From positions 62,001-126,000 of the forward strand of contig CAVTBE010000016.1 of NCBI GenBank assembly GCA_963732845.1: a DNA stretch of 64,000 nucleotides, in the 5' to 3' direction. Below are positions 33,937 to 42,893 of the stretch, one piece after another (position 1 is the first letter of the stretch; every line of letters begins with the position of its first letter). Position numbers and translations under genes: made by a program. The notes under the pieces were generated by a model. It saw only the letters and a program-made list of their open reading frames with translations, was not told the origin of the DNA and made no database searches. The DNA comes from CAVSRC01 sp963732845 (lineage in GTDB: Bacteria > Pseudomonadota > Alphaproteobacteria > Rhizobiales > Kaistiaceae).

Positions 33937-34752
33937 TCAGACGGTGGCGATATCCGGGGCGTCCACCGCTTTCATGCCGACGACGTGATAGCCCGAATCG
34001 ACATGGTGGATTTCGCCAGTCACCGCGCGCGACAGGTCGGAGAGCAGATAGAGCGCGGCGTCGCCGACTTCATCGGTGGTGACGGTCTTGTGGAGCGGCG
34101 CGTTGTATTCGTTCCACTTGAGGATGTAGCGGAAATCGCCGATGCCGCCAGCGGCGGCCAGCGTCTTGATCGGCCCCGAAGAGATGGCGTTGACGCGGAT
34201 GCCGTCCTTGCCGAGGTCGACGGCGAGGTAGCGCACGCTCGCCTCCAGCGCCGCCTTGGCGACACCCATGACGTTGTAGTGCGGCATGACCTTCTCGGCG
34301 CCGTAATAGGTAAGGGTGAGGATCGAGCCGCCCTTGCCCATCAGGTTGTGCGCCCGCTGGGCGATGGCCGTCAGCGAGTAGCAGGAGATGAGCATGGTGC
34401 GGGAGAAATTGTCGGCGGTGGTGTCGACGTAGCGGCCGGTGAGCTGCTCGCGGTCGGAAAAGGCGATGGCGTGGACGATGAAATCGAGCCCGCCCCACAT
34501 CTCGCGCACCCGCTCGAAGACTGCATCCACGGTCGCCATATCGGTCACGTCACAATGGCCGACGACCTCGGCGCCGATTTCGGCGGCGAGCGGCTCGACG
34601 CGCTTCCTGAGCTGGTCGCCCTGATAGGTCAGGGCCAGCGTCGCGCCCGCCCTGTGGCAAGCCTGGGCAATGCCCCAAGCGATCGAATGGCGGTTGGCGA
34701 TACCCATGATCAGGCCCCGCTTACCTGCCATCAATCCTTCCGCACCTGCCAT
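33937..34752 (-). CDS. fabI: Enoyl-ACP reductase (NADH)
   Basis: Reduces trans-2-enoyl-ACP in type II fatty acid synthesis. The 271-residue short-chain dehydrogenase has the FabI-type nucleotide site GIANRHSIAWGIA, FIVHAIAFSDREQL, and the catalytic YYGAEKVMPHYNVMGVAKAALE with Tyr and Lys in the FabI spacing (Y-x6-K). The target of triclosan-type inhibitors. ATG 34752 or 34731 may be the start. It reads toward the histidine phosphatase gene. Confidence 0.96.
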   Translation of the reverse strand: MAGAEGLMAGKRGLIMGIANRHSIAWGIAQACHRAGATLALTYQGDQLRKRVEPLAAEIGAEVVGHCDVTDMATVDAVFERVREMWGGLDFIVHAIAFSDREQLTGRYVDTTADNFSRTMLISCYSLTAIAQRAHNLMGKGGSILTLTYYGAEKVMPHYNVMGVAKAALEASVRYLAVDLGKDGIRVNAISSGPIKTLAAAGGIGDFRYILKWNEYNAPLHKTVTTDEVGDAALYLLSDLSRAVTGEIHHVDSGYHVVGMKAVDAPDIATV

Positions 34753-34941
34753 TTGCTCTTTTTCCCGCTGGTTGTCCTGCCGGCGGCGTTCCTATCGCAC
34801 AGCCCCTCGGGCGCATCAAGCAAGCCGGCGGGCCGGAAAACGGAACCAACCCGAGAATAAATCCGGACTTCGCGTGTTCTCAGGCCCGGGCGTTAGCCGT
34901 TTCGGCCGCCCGGCGCGAAGACATGAAGGGAGAATTTTCCA

Positions 34942-35340
34942 ATGAAACGACTGATTCTGGGCCTCGTGGCGGCTGTGGCGATGGTCAGCACGGCCTATGC
35001 CATGGACCCCGCCAACTTCGCCGACAGCTCGCTCGGCAAGATCCTCGTCGATCCCCAGGGCATGACCCTCTACATCTTCGACAAGGACGGCGTCGGCGCG
35101 ACCACGTCGACCTGCACCGGCAAGTGCATCGCCGCCTGGCCGCCCTTTGTCGCACCGGCCGGCGCCATGGCCGCGGGCAGCTGGACGATCGTCGACGTCA
35201 CCGACAAGGACGGCAAGGCCGAGAAGATGTGGGCCTATGACGGCAAGCCGCTCTACTACTGGATCAAGGACACCAAGCCCGGCGACACCACGGGCGACGG
35301 TGTCGGCAGCGTCTGGCACGTGGTGAAGCAAGGCACGTAG
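34942..35340 (+). CDS. COG4315-family exported protein
   Basis: A 132-residue secreted protein. A signal peptide spans residues 1-20 (ending AYA). Two repeats of the COG4315 type follow: LGKILVDPQGMTLYIFDKD...CTGKCIAAWPPF and WAYDGKPLYYWIKDTKPGDTTGDG. The two Cys (CTGKC) probably form a disulfide or bind a metal. The function of this family is unknown. AAGGGAG lies 8-14 bases before the ATG. Divergent from fabI. Confidence 0.9.
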   Translation: MKRLILGLVAAVAMVSTAYAMDPANFADSSLGKILVDPQGMTLYIFDKDGVGATTSTCTGKCIAAWPPFVAPAGAMAAGSWTIVDVTDKDGKAEKMWAYDGKPLYYWIKDTKPGDTTGDGVGSVWHVVKQGT

Positions 35341-35432
35341 CCCGCCTGCCTTCCTGTCGGCGGCGCGGCAACGCGCCGCCGGCCCGCGGGGCCTGTTCTG
35401 AGCGGCGGCCCGGCATTACACTGCCGCCCGCC

Positions 35433-36851
35433 ATGAATGCCCCCGCCGCCCCCCTCCTCGACCAGTTCGCCGAAATCGTCGGACCGGCCTATGCCATCCG
35501 CGACCCGCAGACGATCGAGCCCTACCTCACCGAGCCGCGCGACAAGTTCCACGGAAGCACAGCGATGGTGCTGCGTCCGGGCAGCGTCGCCGAGGTCGCG
35601 GCCATCGTGAAGCTCGCCAACGAGACGCGCACGCCGATCGTGCCGCAGGGCGGCAATACCGGCCTGGTCGGCGGCCAGATACCGTCGCCGGCAGGCAATG
35701 AGATCGTGCTGTCGCTGGCGCGGCTCAACCGGATACGCACCGTCGACCCGGACAGCAATACGATGATCGCCGAAGCCGGTGTAACGCTCGATGAGGCGCG
35801 GGCGGCCGCCGACGCGGCCGACCGCCTGTTTCCGCTGAAGCTCGCCTCGGGCGGCTCGTGCGAGATCGGCGGCACGCTGTCGACCAATGCCGGCGGCACC
35901 GAGGTGCTGGCCTATGGCAACATGCGCGAACTGGTGCTGGGCGTCGAAGCCGTGCTTCCCAACGGCGCGGTGTGGGACGGCTTGAGGACGCTGCGCAAGG
36001 ACAATACCGGCTACGACCTCAAGCATCTGTTCATCGGCGCGGAAGGCACGCTCGGCGTCGTCACCGCCGCCGTGCTGACGCTGATGCCGAAGCCGCGCGG
36101 CATCGCCGTCGCCTTCATCGGGCTCAAGGATCCGGCGACCGCGCTGAGGCTCTTCCATCTCGCCCGCGAGCGCGCCGGGCGCAGCCTCACGGCCTTCGAG
36201 CTGATCCCGCGGATCGGCCTCGAATTCGCAGTGCGCCACGGATCGGGCACGCGCGATCCGCTCGCCGAACCGCATCCCTGGTACGTGCTTTACGAATACT
36301 CCTCCGCCCAGAGCCAGGAGGACGCCGATGCGGCGGCGGAAGCGATCTTCGCCGCCGGCTTCGAGGCCGACCTGGTGGAGGACGGCGCGCTCGCCCAGTC
36401 GCTGGAACAGGCGGCGGCCTTCTGGCATCTGCGCGAGACCCTGTCGGAAGTGCAGAAGCTGGAAGGCGGCTCGATCAAGCACGACGTCGCGGTGCCGCTG
36501 GCGCGCGTGCCCGAGTTGCTCGAGCGGGCTTCGGCGGCGGTGGCGGAGATGATCCCCGGCGTCAGGCCCTGCCCCTTCGGCCATATGGGCGACGGCAACA
36601 TCCACCTCAATTTCAGCCAGCCGGTGGACATGGACAAGGCCGCCTTCCTCGCCCGCTGGGAGGAGGTCAACGCGGTGGTTCACGGCATTGTCGGCGAACT
36701 CGGCGGCACGATCTCGGCCGAGCACGGCATCGGGGTGCTCAAGCGCGACATGCTCAAGCACGTCAAGAGCCCGCTCGAGATCGACCTGATGCAGCGCATC
36801 AAGCACGCCTTCGATCCCAACGGCATCCTCAACCCCGGCAAGGTTCTGTGA
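35433..36851 (+). CDS. FAD-binding oxidoreductase (D-2-hydroxyacid dehydrogenase type)
   Basis: A 472-residue FAD enzyme of the D-lactate/D-2-hydroxyglutarate dehydrogenase family. The PCMH-type FAD domain spans about residues 35-215 (VPQGGNTGLVGGQ for the FAD pyrophosphate, GYDLKHLFIGAEGTLGVVT), followed by the FAD-oxidase C-terminal domain with GHMGDGNIHLNFSQP (metal/substrate His) and EHGIGVLKRDML. The substrate is probably D-2-hydroxyglutarate or a related hydroxy acid; sequence does not decide. Confidence 0.93.
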   Translation: MNAPAAPLLDQFAEIVGPAYAIRDPQTIEPYLTEPRDKFHGSTAMVLRPGSVAEVAAIVKLANETRTPIVPQGGNTGLVGGQIPSPAGNEIVLSLARLNRIRTVDPDSNTMIAEAGVTLDEARAAADAADRLFPLKLASGGSCEIGGTLSTNAGGTEVLAYGNMRELVLGVEAVLPNGAVWDGLRTLRKDNTGYDLKHLFIGAEGTLGVVTAAVLTLMPKPRGIAVAFIGLKDPATALRLFHLARERAGRSLTAFELIPRIGLEFAVRHGSGTRDPLAEPHPWYVLYEYSSAQSQEDADAAAEAIFAAGFEADLVEDGALAQSLEQAAAFWHLRETLSEVQKLEGGSIKHDVAVPLARVPELLERASAAVAEMIPGVRPCPFGHMGDGNIHLNFSQPVDMDKAAFLARWEEVNAVVHGIVGELGGTISAEHGIGVLKRDMLKHVKSPLEIDLMQRIKHAFDPNGILNPGKVL

Positions 36852-37209
36852 ACGTAGAGCCTTGTCCGACCAGGTGGGGCCAATTCCGTTTCTCGACCGG
36901 CGCGGCGATCCGGCGTCGAGACCGGCGAAGGGCGATCAAGGCGCATCGGTCGAGCCGGAATCGGCGTCGGGCGCCCGCCGATCGGAAACCCGAAGGGACG
37001 GGCGCTTTTGCGCCATTATCGGCGCCGTCGGTCTCGGCCGTACTCCCAGTAGCCCTTCGCCCGCCGGCTTGATTCTGCCGCAAGATCGCTCCGTCGGAAT
37101 GGGCCCATCTCGCCGGACAAGGCTCTGGCCTGGTGAGGTCCTGCTAACCCTCTCGAAAATCACTCAAATTTAACCCAACCGGTTAAGCCGACACCAAGCC
37201 TGCTGTGGC
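36852..37209. other. 358-base gap with a small hairpin and a TTAACC/GGTTAA site
   Basis: No gene is seen. At 37001-37014 a 5-base stem (GGCGC-TTTT-GCGCC) forms a weak hairpin. At 37170-37186, 24 bases before the DUF6101 gene, there is the inverted repeat TTAACC-N5-GGTTAA. It resembles CtrA-type half sites, but the TTAA-to-TTAA gap is 9 rather than 7, so CtrA binding is doubtful. The AT-rich stretch just before it could hold the promoter. Confidence 0.4.
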
Positions 37210-37839
37210 ATGGTGGTCTCCAACAAGCGAGGTCCACAAAAAACCGGACCCGCTTCGGGAGCGTTAAGAGGCGTCAAAGTGGCCGGTGAAGCGACCGCCG
37301 GGTCGAGTCGGGTGTTCCGGCTCGACCCGCACAGCCTGCCCGTGCATGGTTCCGCCCAGTGTGGCGGCACCGCTGACACGGCATTCATCCTCGACCGCGA
37401 ACGCGCGATCGTGCGTCGGCAGCGCCACGCCGCTGTCCCGCCGCTCACGCTGACCGTGCCGCTGATGAGCTATCGCGGCGTCGCGGTGCGCATCGAGACG
37501 GCCGGCACGGACGGCGAGGTGCGCGTCTTCGTCGAATTGCTGCACAAGGATCCCGCGCTCACTTTGCCGCTCATCGTCGGCGACGAGCCGGAAGAGGTGG
37601 CGGCCGACTGGCAGGCCTGGGGCCGTGCTCTCGGCCTGCCGTTGCTGGTCATCGGCCAGGACGGATCGGTGAGCGAGCCGCTCGACGATCTCGGCGGGGT
37701 CATGGCAGCACCGCCGAAACCGCGCCGGCGCCATTCCTTCTTCGCCGGCCGCAGGCCGCGTTTCCTGACCCGGCGCAAGACCGGCCATCGGCACCCAACC
37801 GAGACGCTCAGCGGCCGCGAGATCATCGCGCGGAACTGA
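37210..37839 (+). CDS. DUF6101-like hypothetical protein
   Basis: A 209-residue protein of unknown function resembling the DUF6101 family found in Hyphomicrobiales. Recognisable parts are RVFRLDPHSLPVH, the HKDPALTLPLIV and DWQAWGRALGLPLLVI blocks, and a basic C-terminal tail (RRRHSFFAGRRPRFLTRRK) ending EIIARN. No signal or membrane segment. It may bind nucleic acid or membrane through the basic tail; that is speculative. The ATG at 37210 lacks a clear ribosome site. Confidence 0.7.
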   Translation: MVVSNKRGPQKTGPASGALRGVKVAGEATAGSSRVFRLDPHSLPVHGSAQCGGTADTAFILDRERAIVRRQRHAAVPPLTLTVPLMSYRGVAVRIETAGTDGEVRVFVELLHKDPALTLPLIVGDEPEEVAADWQAWGRALGLPLLVIGQDGSVSEPLDDLGGVMAAPPKPRRRHSFFAGRRPRFLTRRKTGHRHPTETLSGREIIARN

Positions 37840-37891
37840 GCCACCGAGCGGCCGGCTTGTCCACCGCCCGCACGGATTGCATGATGGGGCG

Positions 37892-38797
37892 ATGGGCAAC
37901 CATCCAGACCTGTTCCCGGGCTTCGACAGCCTCGCTGTCGACGGCGACGGCGCCACGATCCACCTGCGCAAGGGCGGCAGCGGGCCGCCTCTCCTGCTCG
38001 TCCACGGCTATCCGCAAACCCATGTGATGTGGCACCGCGTGGCGCCCGCCCTGGCGCAGCAGTTCACCTGTTTCATTGCGGATCTGCGCGGCTACGGGGA
38101 GAGCTCCATTCCCGCGTCCGATGCCGAGCATCGCGTCTATTCGAAGCGCGCCATGGCGCGCGATCTCGTCTCTGTGATGGCGCAGCTCGGCCACCAGCGC
38201 TTCGCCATCGTCGGGCACGATCGCGGCGGCCGGGTGGCCTATCGCATGGCGCTCGATCATCCCGCAGTGATCGAACGGCTGGCCGTGCTCGACATCCTGC
38301 CGACGTGGAAATACTGGGACCGGCTCGACCGGTCGGCGGGCCTGCGCATCTATCACTGGATGTTCCTCGCCCAGCCCGAATCGCTGCCCGAAAGGCTGAT
38401 CGGCGGGGCGCCCGATTACTATTGCGACCACACGCTGGCCAGCTGGACCGCTGCCGGGGACCTTTCGGCTTTCGACGCGACGGCACTCGCCTGCTACCGG
38501 GCACAGATGCGCGATCCGAAGCGCGTCCATGCGCTCTGCGAAGACTACCGGGCAGGTGCCGGCCCGGACTTCGACGACGACGCGGCCGACCGCACCGCCG
38601 GCCGCCGCATCACGGCGCCGCTGCTGGCGCTCTGGGGCAGCAGCGGAATCGCACGCGGCGCCGAATCCCCGATCGCTGTCTGGCGGGAGTGGGCGGAGGT
38701 CGTCACCGGCGCCGAGGCCAATGGCGGTCATTTCGTTCCGGAAGAGGATCCGGACTCGACCCTGGGCGCCCTGATCCCCTTCCTGTCCGGCGCGTAG
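37892..38797 (+). CDS. Alpha/beta hydrolase, haloacetate dehalogenase-like
   Basis: A 301-residue alpha/beta hydrolase closest in layout to fluoroacetate dehalogenases. It has HGYPQTHVMWH for the oxyanion hole, IADLRGYGESS, the nucleophile Asp in GHDRGGRVAYRMA (nucleophile D rather than Ser), and the catalytic His in GGHFVPEEDP. The HDRGGR motif with two Arg after Asp is typical of defluorinating enzymes, but substrate is not certain. ATG 37892 is chosen; a TTG five codons upstream is open. Confidence 0.88.
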   Translation: MGNHPDLFPGFDSLAVDGDGATIHLRKGGSGPPLLLVHGYPQTHVMWHRVAPALAQQFTCFIADLRGYGESSIPASDAEHRVYSKRAMARDLVSVMAQLGHQRFAIVGHDRGGRVAYRMALDHPAVIERLAVLDILPTWKYWDRLDRSAGLRIYHWMFLAQPESLPERLIGGAPDYYCDHTLASWTAAGDLSAFDATALACYRAQMRDPKRVHALCEDYRAGAGPDFDDDAADRTAGRRITAPLLALWGSSGIARGAESPIAVWREWAEVVTGAEANGGHFVPEEDPDSTLGALIPFLSGA

Positions 38798-38807
38798 ACC
38801 GCGCCGA

Positions 38808-39758
38808 TCAGGCCAGCGAGCGCAGGACCATGTCCGCCACCAGCCCGGCAAAGACGATCCAGCCGTAATCGCGGTTGGAGCGGAAGAGCATCAGGCAGTT
38901 GTCGGGATCGTCGGTGACTATGGTCTTCACCTGCCAGCCGAGATGGACGGCACCAAGCGCCAGACCGAGATAAGCGAGCGGCCCGACCCCGGCCAGCCAC
39001 CAGGCGGCGGCGAAGAGCACCGTCGCCACGCCATAGAACAGGACGAGCAGCGGCCGGGTGCGGGAGCCGAACAGGCGGGCGGTGGACCGCACGCCGATGA
39101 GGGCGTCGTCCTCCTTATCCTGATGAGCGTAGATGGTGTCGTAGCCGATCGTCCAGGCGATGCCGCCGACATAGAGCAGCACCGGCGCCCAATCGAGACG
39201 GCCGAAGATCGCCGCCCAGCCCATCAGCGCGCCCCAGGAAAAGGCAACGCCGAGCCCCACCTGCGGCCACCAGATGATGCGCTTCATGAAGGGATAGATC
39301 GCCACGGTGGCGAGCGAGAGCACGCCTAAGGCCACGGCGAACCAGTTGAACTGAAGCAGCACGGCAAGGCCGATCAGCGCCTGCAGCACCAGAAAGGCTG
39401 CCGCTTGTTTGGTGGTGACCTGGCCGCTGGGGATGGGGCGCGAACGCGTGCGCGCAACCTGCGCGTCAAGATCGCGGTCGACGATGTCGTTATAGGTGCA
39501 TCCGGCACCGCGCATGACGATGGCACCGACCATGAAAAGGGCGAGGTGCCAGACATCGGGGAAGCGCCAGCCGGCGGCGTCGGTGGCAAGCGCCGAGGAC
39601 CACCAGCACGGCCACATCAGCAGCCACCAGCCGATGGGCCGCTCCAGCCGGGCGAGACGGGCATAGGGCCTGACGGCGGCCGGCAGGACGCGGTCTGCCC
39701 AATGGCCACGCACGGCATCGGCAACGATGTGCTTGTCGACAGTCATGGTCACGGTCAT
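38808..39758 (-). CDS. ubiA: 4-hydroxybenzoate polyprenyltransferase
   Basis: Attaches the polyprenyl chain to 4-hydroxybenzoate in ubiquinone synthesis. The 316-residue integral membrane protein has the two Asp-rich motifs of the family, YNDIVDRDLDAQVARTRSRP and YDTIYAHQDKEDD. About eight or nine helices. ATG 39758 or 39746 may start. It converges on the hydrolase gene with a 10-base gap, and is divergent from purD. Confidence 0.96.
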   Translation of the reverse strand: MTVTMTVDKHIVADAVRGHWADRVLPAAVRPYARLARLERPIGWWLLMWPCWWSSALATDAAGWRFPDVWHLALFMVGAIVMRGAGCTYNDIVDRDLDAQVARTRSRPIPSGQVTTKQAAAFLVLQALIGLAVLLQFNWFAVALGVLSLATVAIYPFMKRIIWWPQVGLGVAFSWGALMGWAAIFGRLDWAPVLLYVGGIAWTIGYDTIYAHQDKEDDALIGVRSTARLFGSRTRPLLVLFYGVATVLFAAAWWLAGVGPLAYLGLALGAVHLGWQVKTIVTDDPDNCLMLFRSNRDYGWIVFAGLVADMVLRSLA

Positions 39759-39856
39759 AAGGCGTCGGGCGCGCGGCGAGAAGCCGGCCGTTGGACTTTC
39801 GGCACGCCGATTGCTAAGCGCTGGGTAACTATAAAACGCGGGGCATGAAATTCCGC

Positions 39857-41113
39857 ATGAAAGTGCTGCTCATCGGCTCGGGCGGGCGCGAACACGCGCT
39901 GGCGTGGAAGATCTCTCAATCGCCTGGGCTGACCCAGCTCTATGCAGCGCCGGGCAATCCCGGCATCGCCGAGGTGGCCGAGCTCGTCGCCCTCGACCCG
40001 TCCGACCACGCTGCCGTCATCGCCTTCTGCCGGGCCGAGCGCATCGATCTGGTCGTCATCGGCCCGGAAGCACCGCTGGTTGCCGGCATCGTCGATGCGC
40101 TTTCCGCGGCCGGAATCAAGGCTTTTGGCCCGACCAGGGCAGCCGCCGCGCTGGAAGGCTCGAAGAGCTTCACCAAGCAGGTCTGCGCCGAAGCGAATAT
40201 CCCGACGGCAGCCTGGCGGCACTTCAGCGACGCCGCGGCGGCGGCCGACTATGTCGGCCAGCAGGGCGCCCCGATCGTGGTCAAGGCGGACGGGCTGGCC
40301 GCCGGCAAGGGCGTGACCGTTGCGACATCGGTGGACGAGGCACGCGCGGCGATTGCAGCGTGCTTTACCGTACCCGGTGCGGCAGTGGTCATCGAGGAAT
40401 GCCTGACCGGCGAGGAGGCGAGCTTCTTCGTGCTCTGCGACGGCACCGCTGCCCTTTCTTTCGGCACGGCGCAGGACCACAAGCGCGTCGGCGACGGCGA
40501 TACCGGCCCCAATACCGGCGGCATGGGCGCCTATTCGCCGGCCCCGGTCATGGACGCGGCAATGGTCGAGCGCGTCATGGACGAGATCGTGCAGCCGACA
40601 CTCGCCGTGATGGCAGAGCGCGGCACGCCGTTCCGCGGCGTTCTTTTCGTCGGGCTGATGCTGACCGCAGACGGGCCCAAGCTGATCGAATACAACGTCC
40701 GCTTCGGCGACCCCGAATGCCAGACCCTGATGCCACGCTTCGACGGCGACCTCCTCGAACTCATGGCGGCAACGGTCGACGGCCGGCTGGCCGCCATGCG
40801 GCCGGCCTGGCGCGACGAGGCGGCGCTCTGCGTCGTGATGGCGGCGCGCGGCTATCCCGGCGCCTACGAGAAGGGCGCGGCGATCGGCGGCATCGCGGCG
40901 GCCGAGGCGCTGCCGGACGTCAAGGTTTTCCATGCCGGCACGGCCATGAAGGACGGACGGCTCACCGCCGCCGGCGGTCGTGTGCTCGGCGTCACCGCAC
41001 TCGGCCCGACTATTGCCGAAGCTCAGAAACGCGCATATGCGGCGGTTGCCGCCATCGACTGGCCGGGCGGCTTCTGCCGAACGGACATCGGCTGGCGGGC
41101 TGTCAGTAGATAG
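39857..41113 (+). CDS. purD: Phosphoribosylamine-glycine ligase
   Basis: Second step of purine synthesis: ATP-dependent ligation of glycine to phosphoribosylamine. The 418-residue protein has the N-domain MKVLLIGSGGREHALAWK, PIVVKADGLAAGKGV in the ATP-grasp domain, DHKRVGDGDTGPNTGGMGAYSPAP, and FGDPECQ. ATG 39857 matches the family start; an ATG four codons upstream is also in frame. Separated from the glucan phosphorylase by 7 bases. Confidence 0.97.
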   Translation: MKVLLIGSGGREHALAWKISQSPGLTQLYAAPGNPGIAEVAELVALDPSDHAAVIAFCRAERIDLVVIGPEAPLVAGIVDALSAAGIKAFGPTRAAAALEGSKSFTKQVCAEANIPTAAWRHFSDAAAAADYVGQQGAPIVVKADGLAAGKGVTVATSVDEARAAIAACFTVPGAAVVIEECLTGEEASFFVLCDGTAALSFGTAQDHKRVGDGDTGPNTGGMGAYSPAPVMDAAMVERVMDEIVQPTLAVMAERGTPFRGVLFVGLMLTADGPKLIEYNVRFGDPECQTLMPRFDGDLLELMAATVDGRLAAMRPAWRDEAALCVVMAARGYPGAYEKGAAIGGIAAAEALPDVKVFHAGTAMKDGRLTAAGGRVLGVTALGPTIAEAQKRAYAAVAAIDWPGGFCRTDIGWRAVSR

Positions 41114-41120
41114 GATCCCC

Positions 41121-42842
41121 ATGACCTCACCGATCACTCCGTTCCTCGGCAAGACCCGCATCGCCTATTTCACCATGGAAATGGCGATCCGCTACGAGAT
41201 CCACACCTATTCCGGTGGCCTCGGCGTGCTGGCGGGCGATATCGCGCGCTCGGCCGCGGATCTCGGCATGCCGATGGTCTTCGTGCTGCTCGTCAGCCGC
41301 GCCGGCTATTTCCGCCAGACCATCAATCACGATCTCTGGCAGGTCGAGCAGCCGAGCTGGTGGGAACCGTCCGACTGGTGCACGCCGCTGGAGACGACGG
41401 CGACCGTGGAGATCGAAGGACGTCCGGTGACGATCCGCCCCTGGCTCTACGTGCAGACCGGGGTGACCGGCCACAAGGTGCCGATCCTGCTGCTCGACAC
41501 CGACCTCGACCAGAACAGCGCCATCGACCGGACGCTGACCCACCACCTCTATGGCGGCGATGCCGCCTATCGGCTCAAGCAGGAAATCATTCTCGGCATC
41601 GGCGGCGCGCGCGTGCTGCGGGCGCTCGGCTTCGATATCCGGACCTGGCACATGAACGAGGGCCACGCGGCGCTGCTCACCCTCGACCGGCTGGCCGAGG
41701 CGCGCGCGGCGACCGGTGGCGACGGCCTGGCCGAGACGCGCCAGCGGTGCGTGTTCACCACGCATACGCCGGTGCCGGCCGGCCAGGACCGCTTCCCCTA
41801 CGATCTCTATGCGCGGACTGCACCCCAGCTGGTTTCGCTGGACACAGTCAAGGAACTCGCCGGACCCGACGAACTCAACATGACGCGGCTGGCGCTCAAC
41901 CTCTCCGGCTATTCCAACGCGGTTGCCGAGCGCCACGCGGAAACCTCGCGGCACATGTTCCCCGGCAACGAGATCCACGCCGTCACCAACGGCATCCACA
42001 CGCTCACCTGGGCCCACCACGAAATGGCGCCGGTCTTCGACAGACATGCACCGAACTGGCGGCTGGACCCGAAGGCGCTGACCGAAATCGCCTCGGCGCC
42101 GGGCGACGTCATCTGGACTGCGCACCGCAAGGTCAAGGCAGAGCTGGTCGAGCTGGTCTTCGGACGCACCGGCATCGTGCTCGACCTGGACAAGCCGATC
42201 CTCGGCTATGCCCGGCGCATGACGCCATACAAGCGGCCGCTGCTGATGTTCAGCGACATCGAGCGGCTGGCCGCGATCGCCCAGCACTGGCCGTTGCAGA
42301 TCGTGATCGCCGGCAAGGCCCATCCGCGCGACGGCGGCGGCCACGAGGCCATCCACCGGATTCTCGAAATCGCCGGCCAGCTTGCCGGGCGGCTGCGCGT
42401 CGCCTTCGTGCCGGCCTACAACATGCACGTGGCGGGGACGATCGTCTCTGGCGTCGATGTGTGGGTGAACACGCCGACGCCGCCCATGGAAGCCTCGGGC
42501 ACCAGCGGCATGAAGGCGGCGCTCAACGGCGTTCCCAATTTCAGCGTCCTCGATGGCTGGTGGGTGGAAGGCTGTCGTGAGGGCGTCAATGGCTGGGCGA
42601 TCGGCGCCGACGGCGGCGACAGCTCAGACGGCGCCCATGCCGCCGCCTTCTATTCCAAGCTGGAAAGCACCGTGCTGCCGCTCTTCCACGGCGACCGCAA
42701 CGGATGGTGCTCGGTCATGAAGCAGGCGATCGCCACCACCGGATGGCAGTTCAGCTCCAACCGCATGCTCGGCCAGTATGCCGAGGAGGCGTACGGATTC
42801 AGCGCACCGAGCGTCGCGGCGGCACCACCCCTCACGGTCTGA
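41121..42842 (+). CDS. Alpha-glucan phosphorylase (GT35, short type)
   Basis: Releases glucose 1-phosphate from alpha-1,4-glucans using pyridoxal phosphate. The 573-residue protein belongs to the shorter 'alpha-glucan family' group rather than the about 800-residue GlgP. It has ITYSGGLGVLAGD-like glycine-rich start, MNEGHAAL, THTPVPAGQDRFP, and the PLP-binding Lys in ASGTSGMKAALNGV. Ribosome site AGGA is 7 bases before ATG 41121. The 7-base gap after purD suggests a shared transcript. Confidence 0.92.
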   Translation: MTSPITPFLGKTRIAYFTMEMAIRYEIHTYSGGLGVLAGDIARSAADLGMPMVFVLLVSRAGYFRQTINHDLWQVEQPSWWEPSDWCTPLETTATVEIEGRPVTIRPWLYVQTGVTGHKVPILLLDTDLDQNSAIDRTLTHHLYGGDAAYRLKQEIILGIGGARVLRALGFDIRTWHMNEGHAALLTLDRLAEARAATGGDGLAETRQRCVFTTHTPVPAGQDRFPYDLYARTAPQLVSLDTVKELAGPDELNMTRLALNLSGYSNAVAERHAETSRHMFPGNEIHAVTNGIHTLTWAHHEMAPVFDRHAPNWRLDPKALTEIASAPGDVIWTAHRKVKAELVELVFGRTGIVLDLDKPILGYARRMTPYKRPLLMFSDIERLAAIAQHWPLQIVIAGKAHPRDGGGHEAIHRILEIAGQLAGRLRVAFVPAYNMHVAGTIVSGVDVWVNTPTPPMEASGTSGMKAALNGVPNFSVLDGWWVEGCREGVNGWAIGADGGDSSDGAHAAAFYSKLESTVLPLFHGDRNGWCSVMKQAIATTGWQFSSNRMLGQYAEEAYGFSAPSVAAAPPLTV

Positions 42843-42893
42843 GCATCGAGTATAATGGGTGCTCGACCAATCGAGGGGGACGAAGGATAGGCC

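Noticed and set aside
37001..37014. Rho-independent terminator for the FAD oxidoreductase
   Set aside because: The stem is only 5 bases, the T-run is in the loop rather than after the stem, and it lies 150 bases past the stop codon.
37170..37186. CtrA binding site upstream of DUF6101
   Set aside because: The TTAA motifs are 9 bases apart instead of 7, so it does not match the accepted site.
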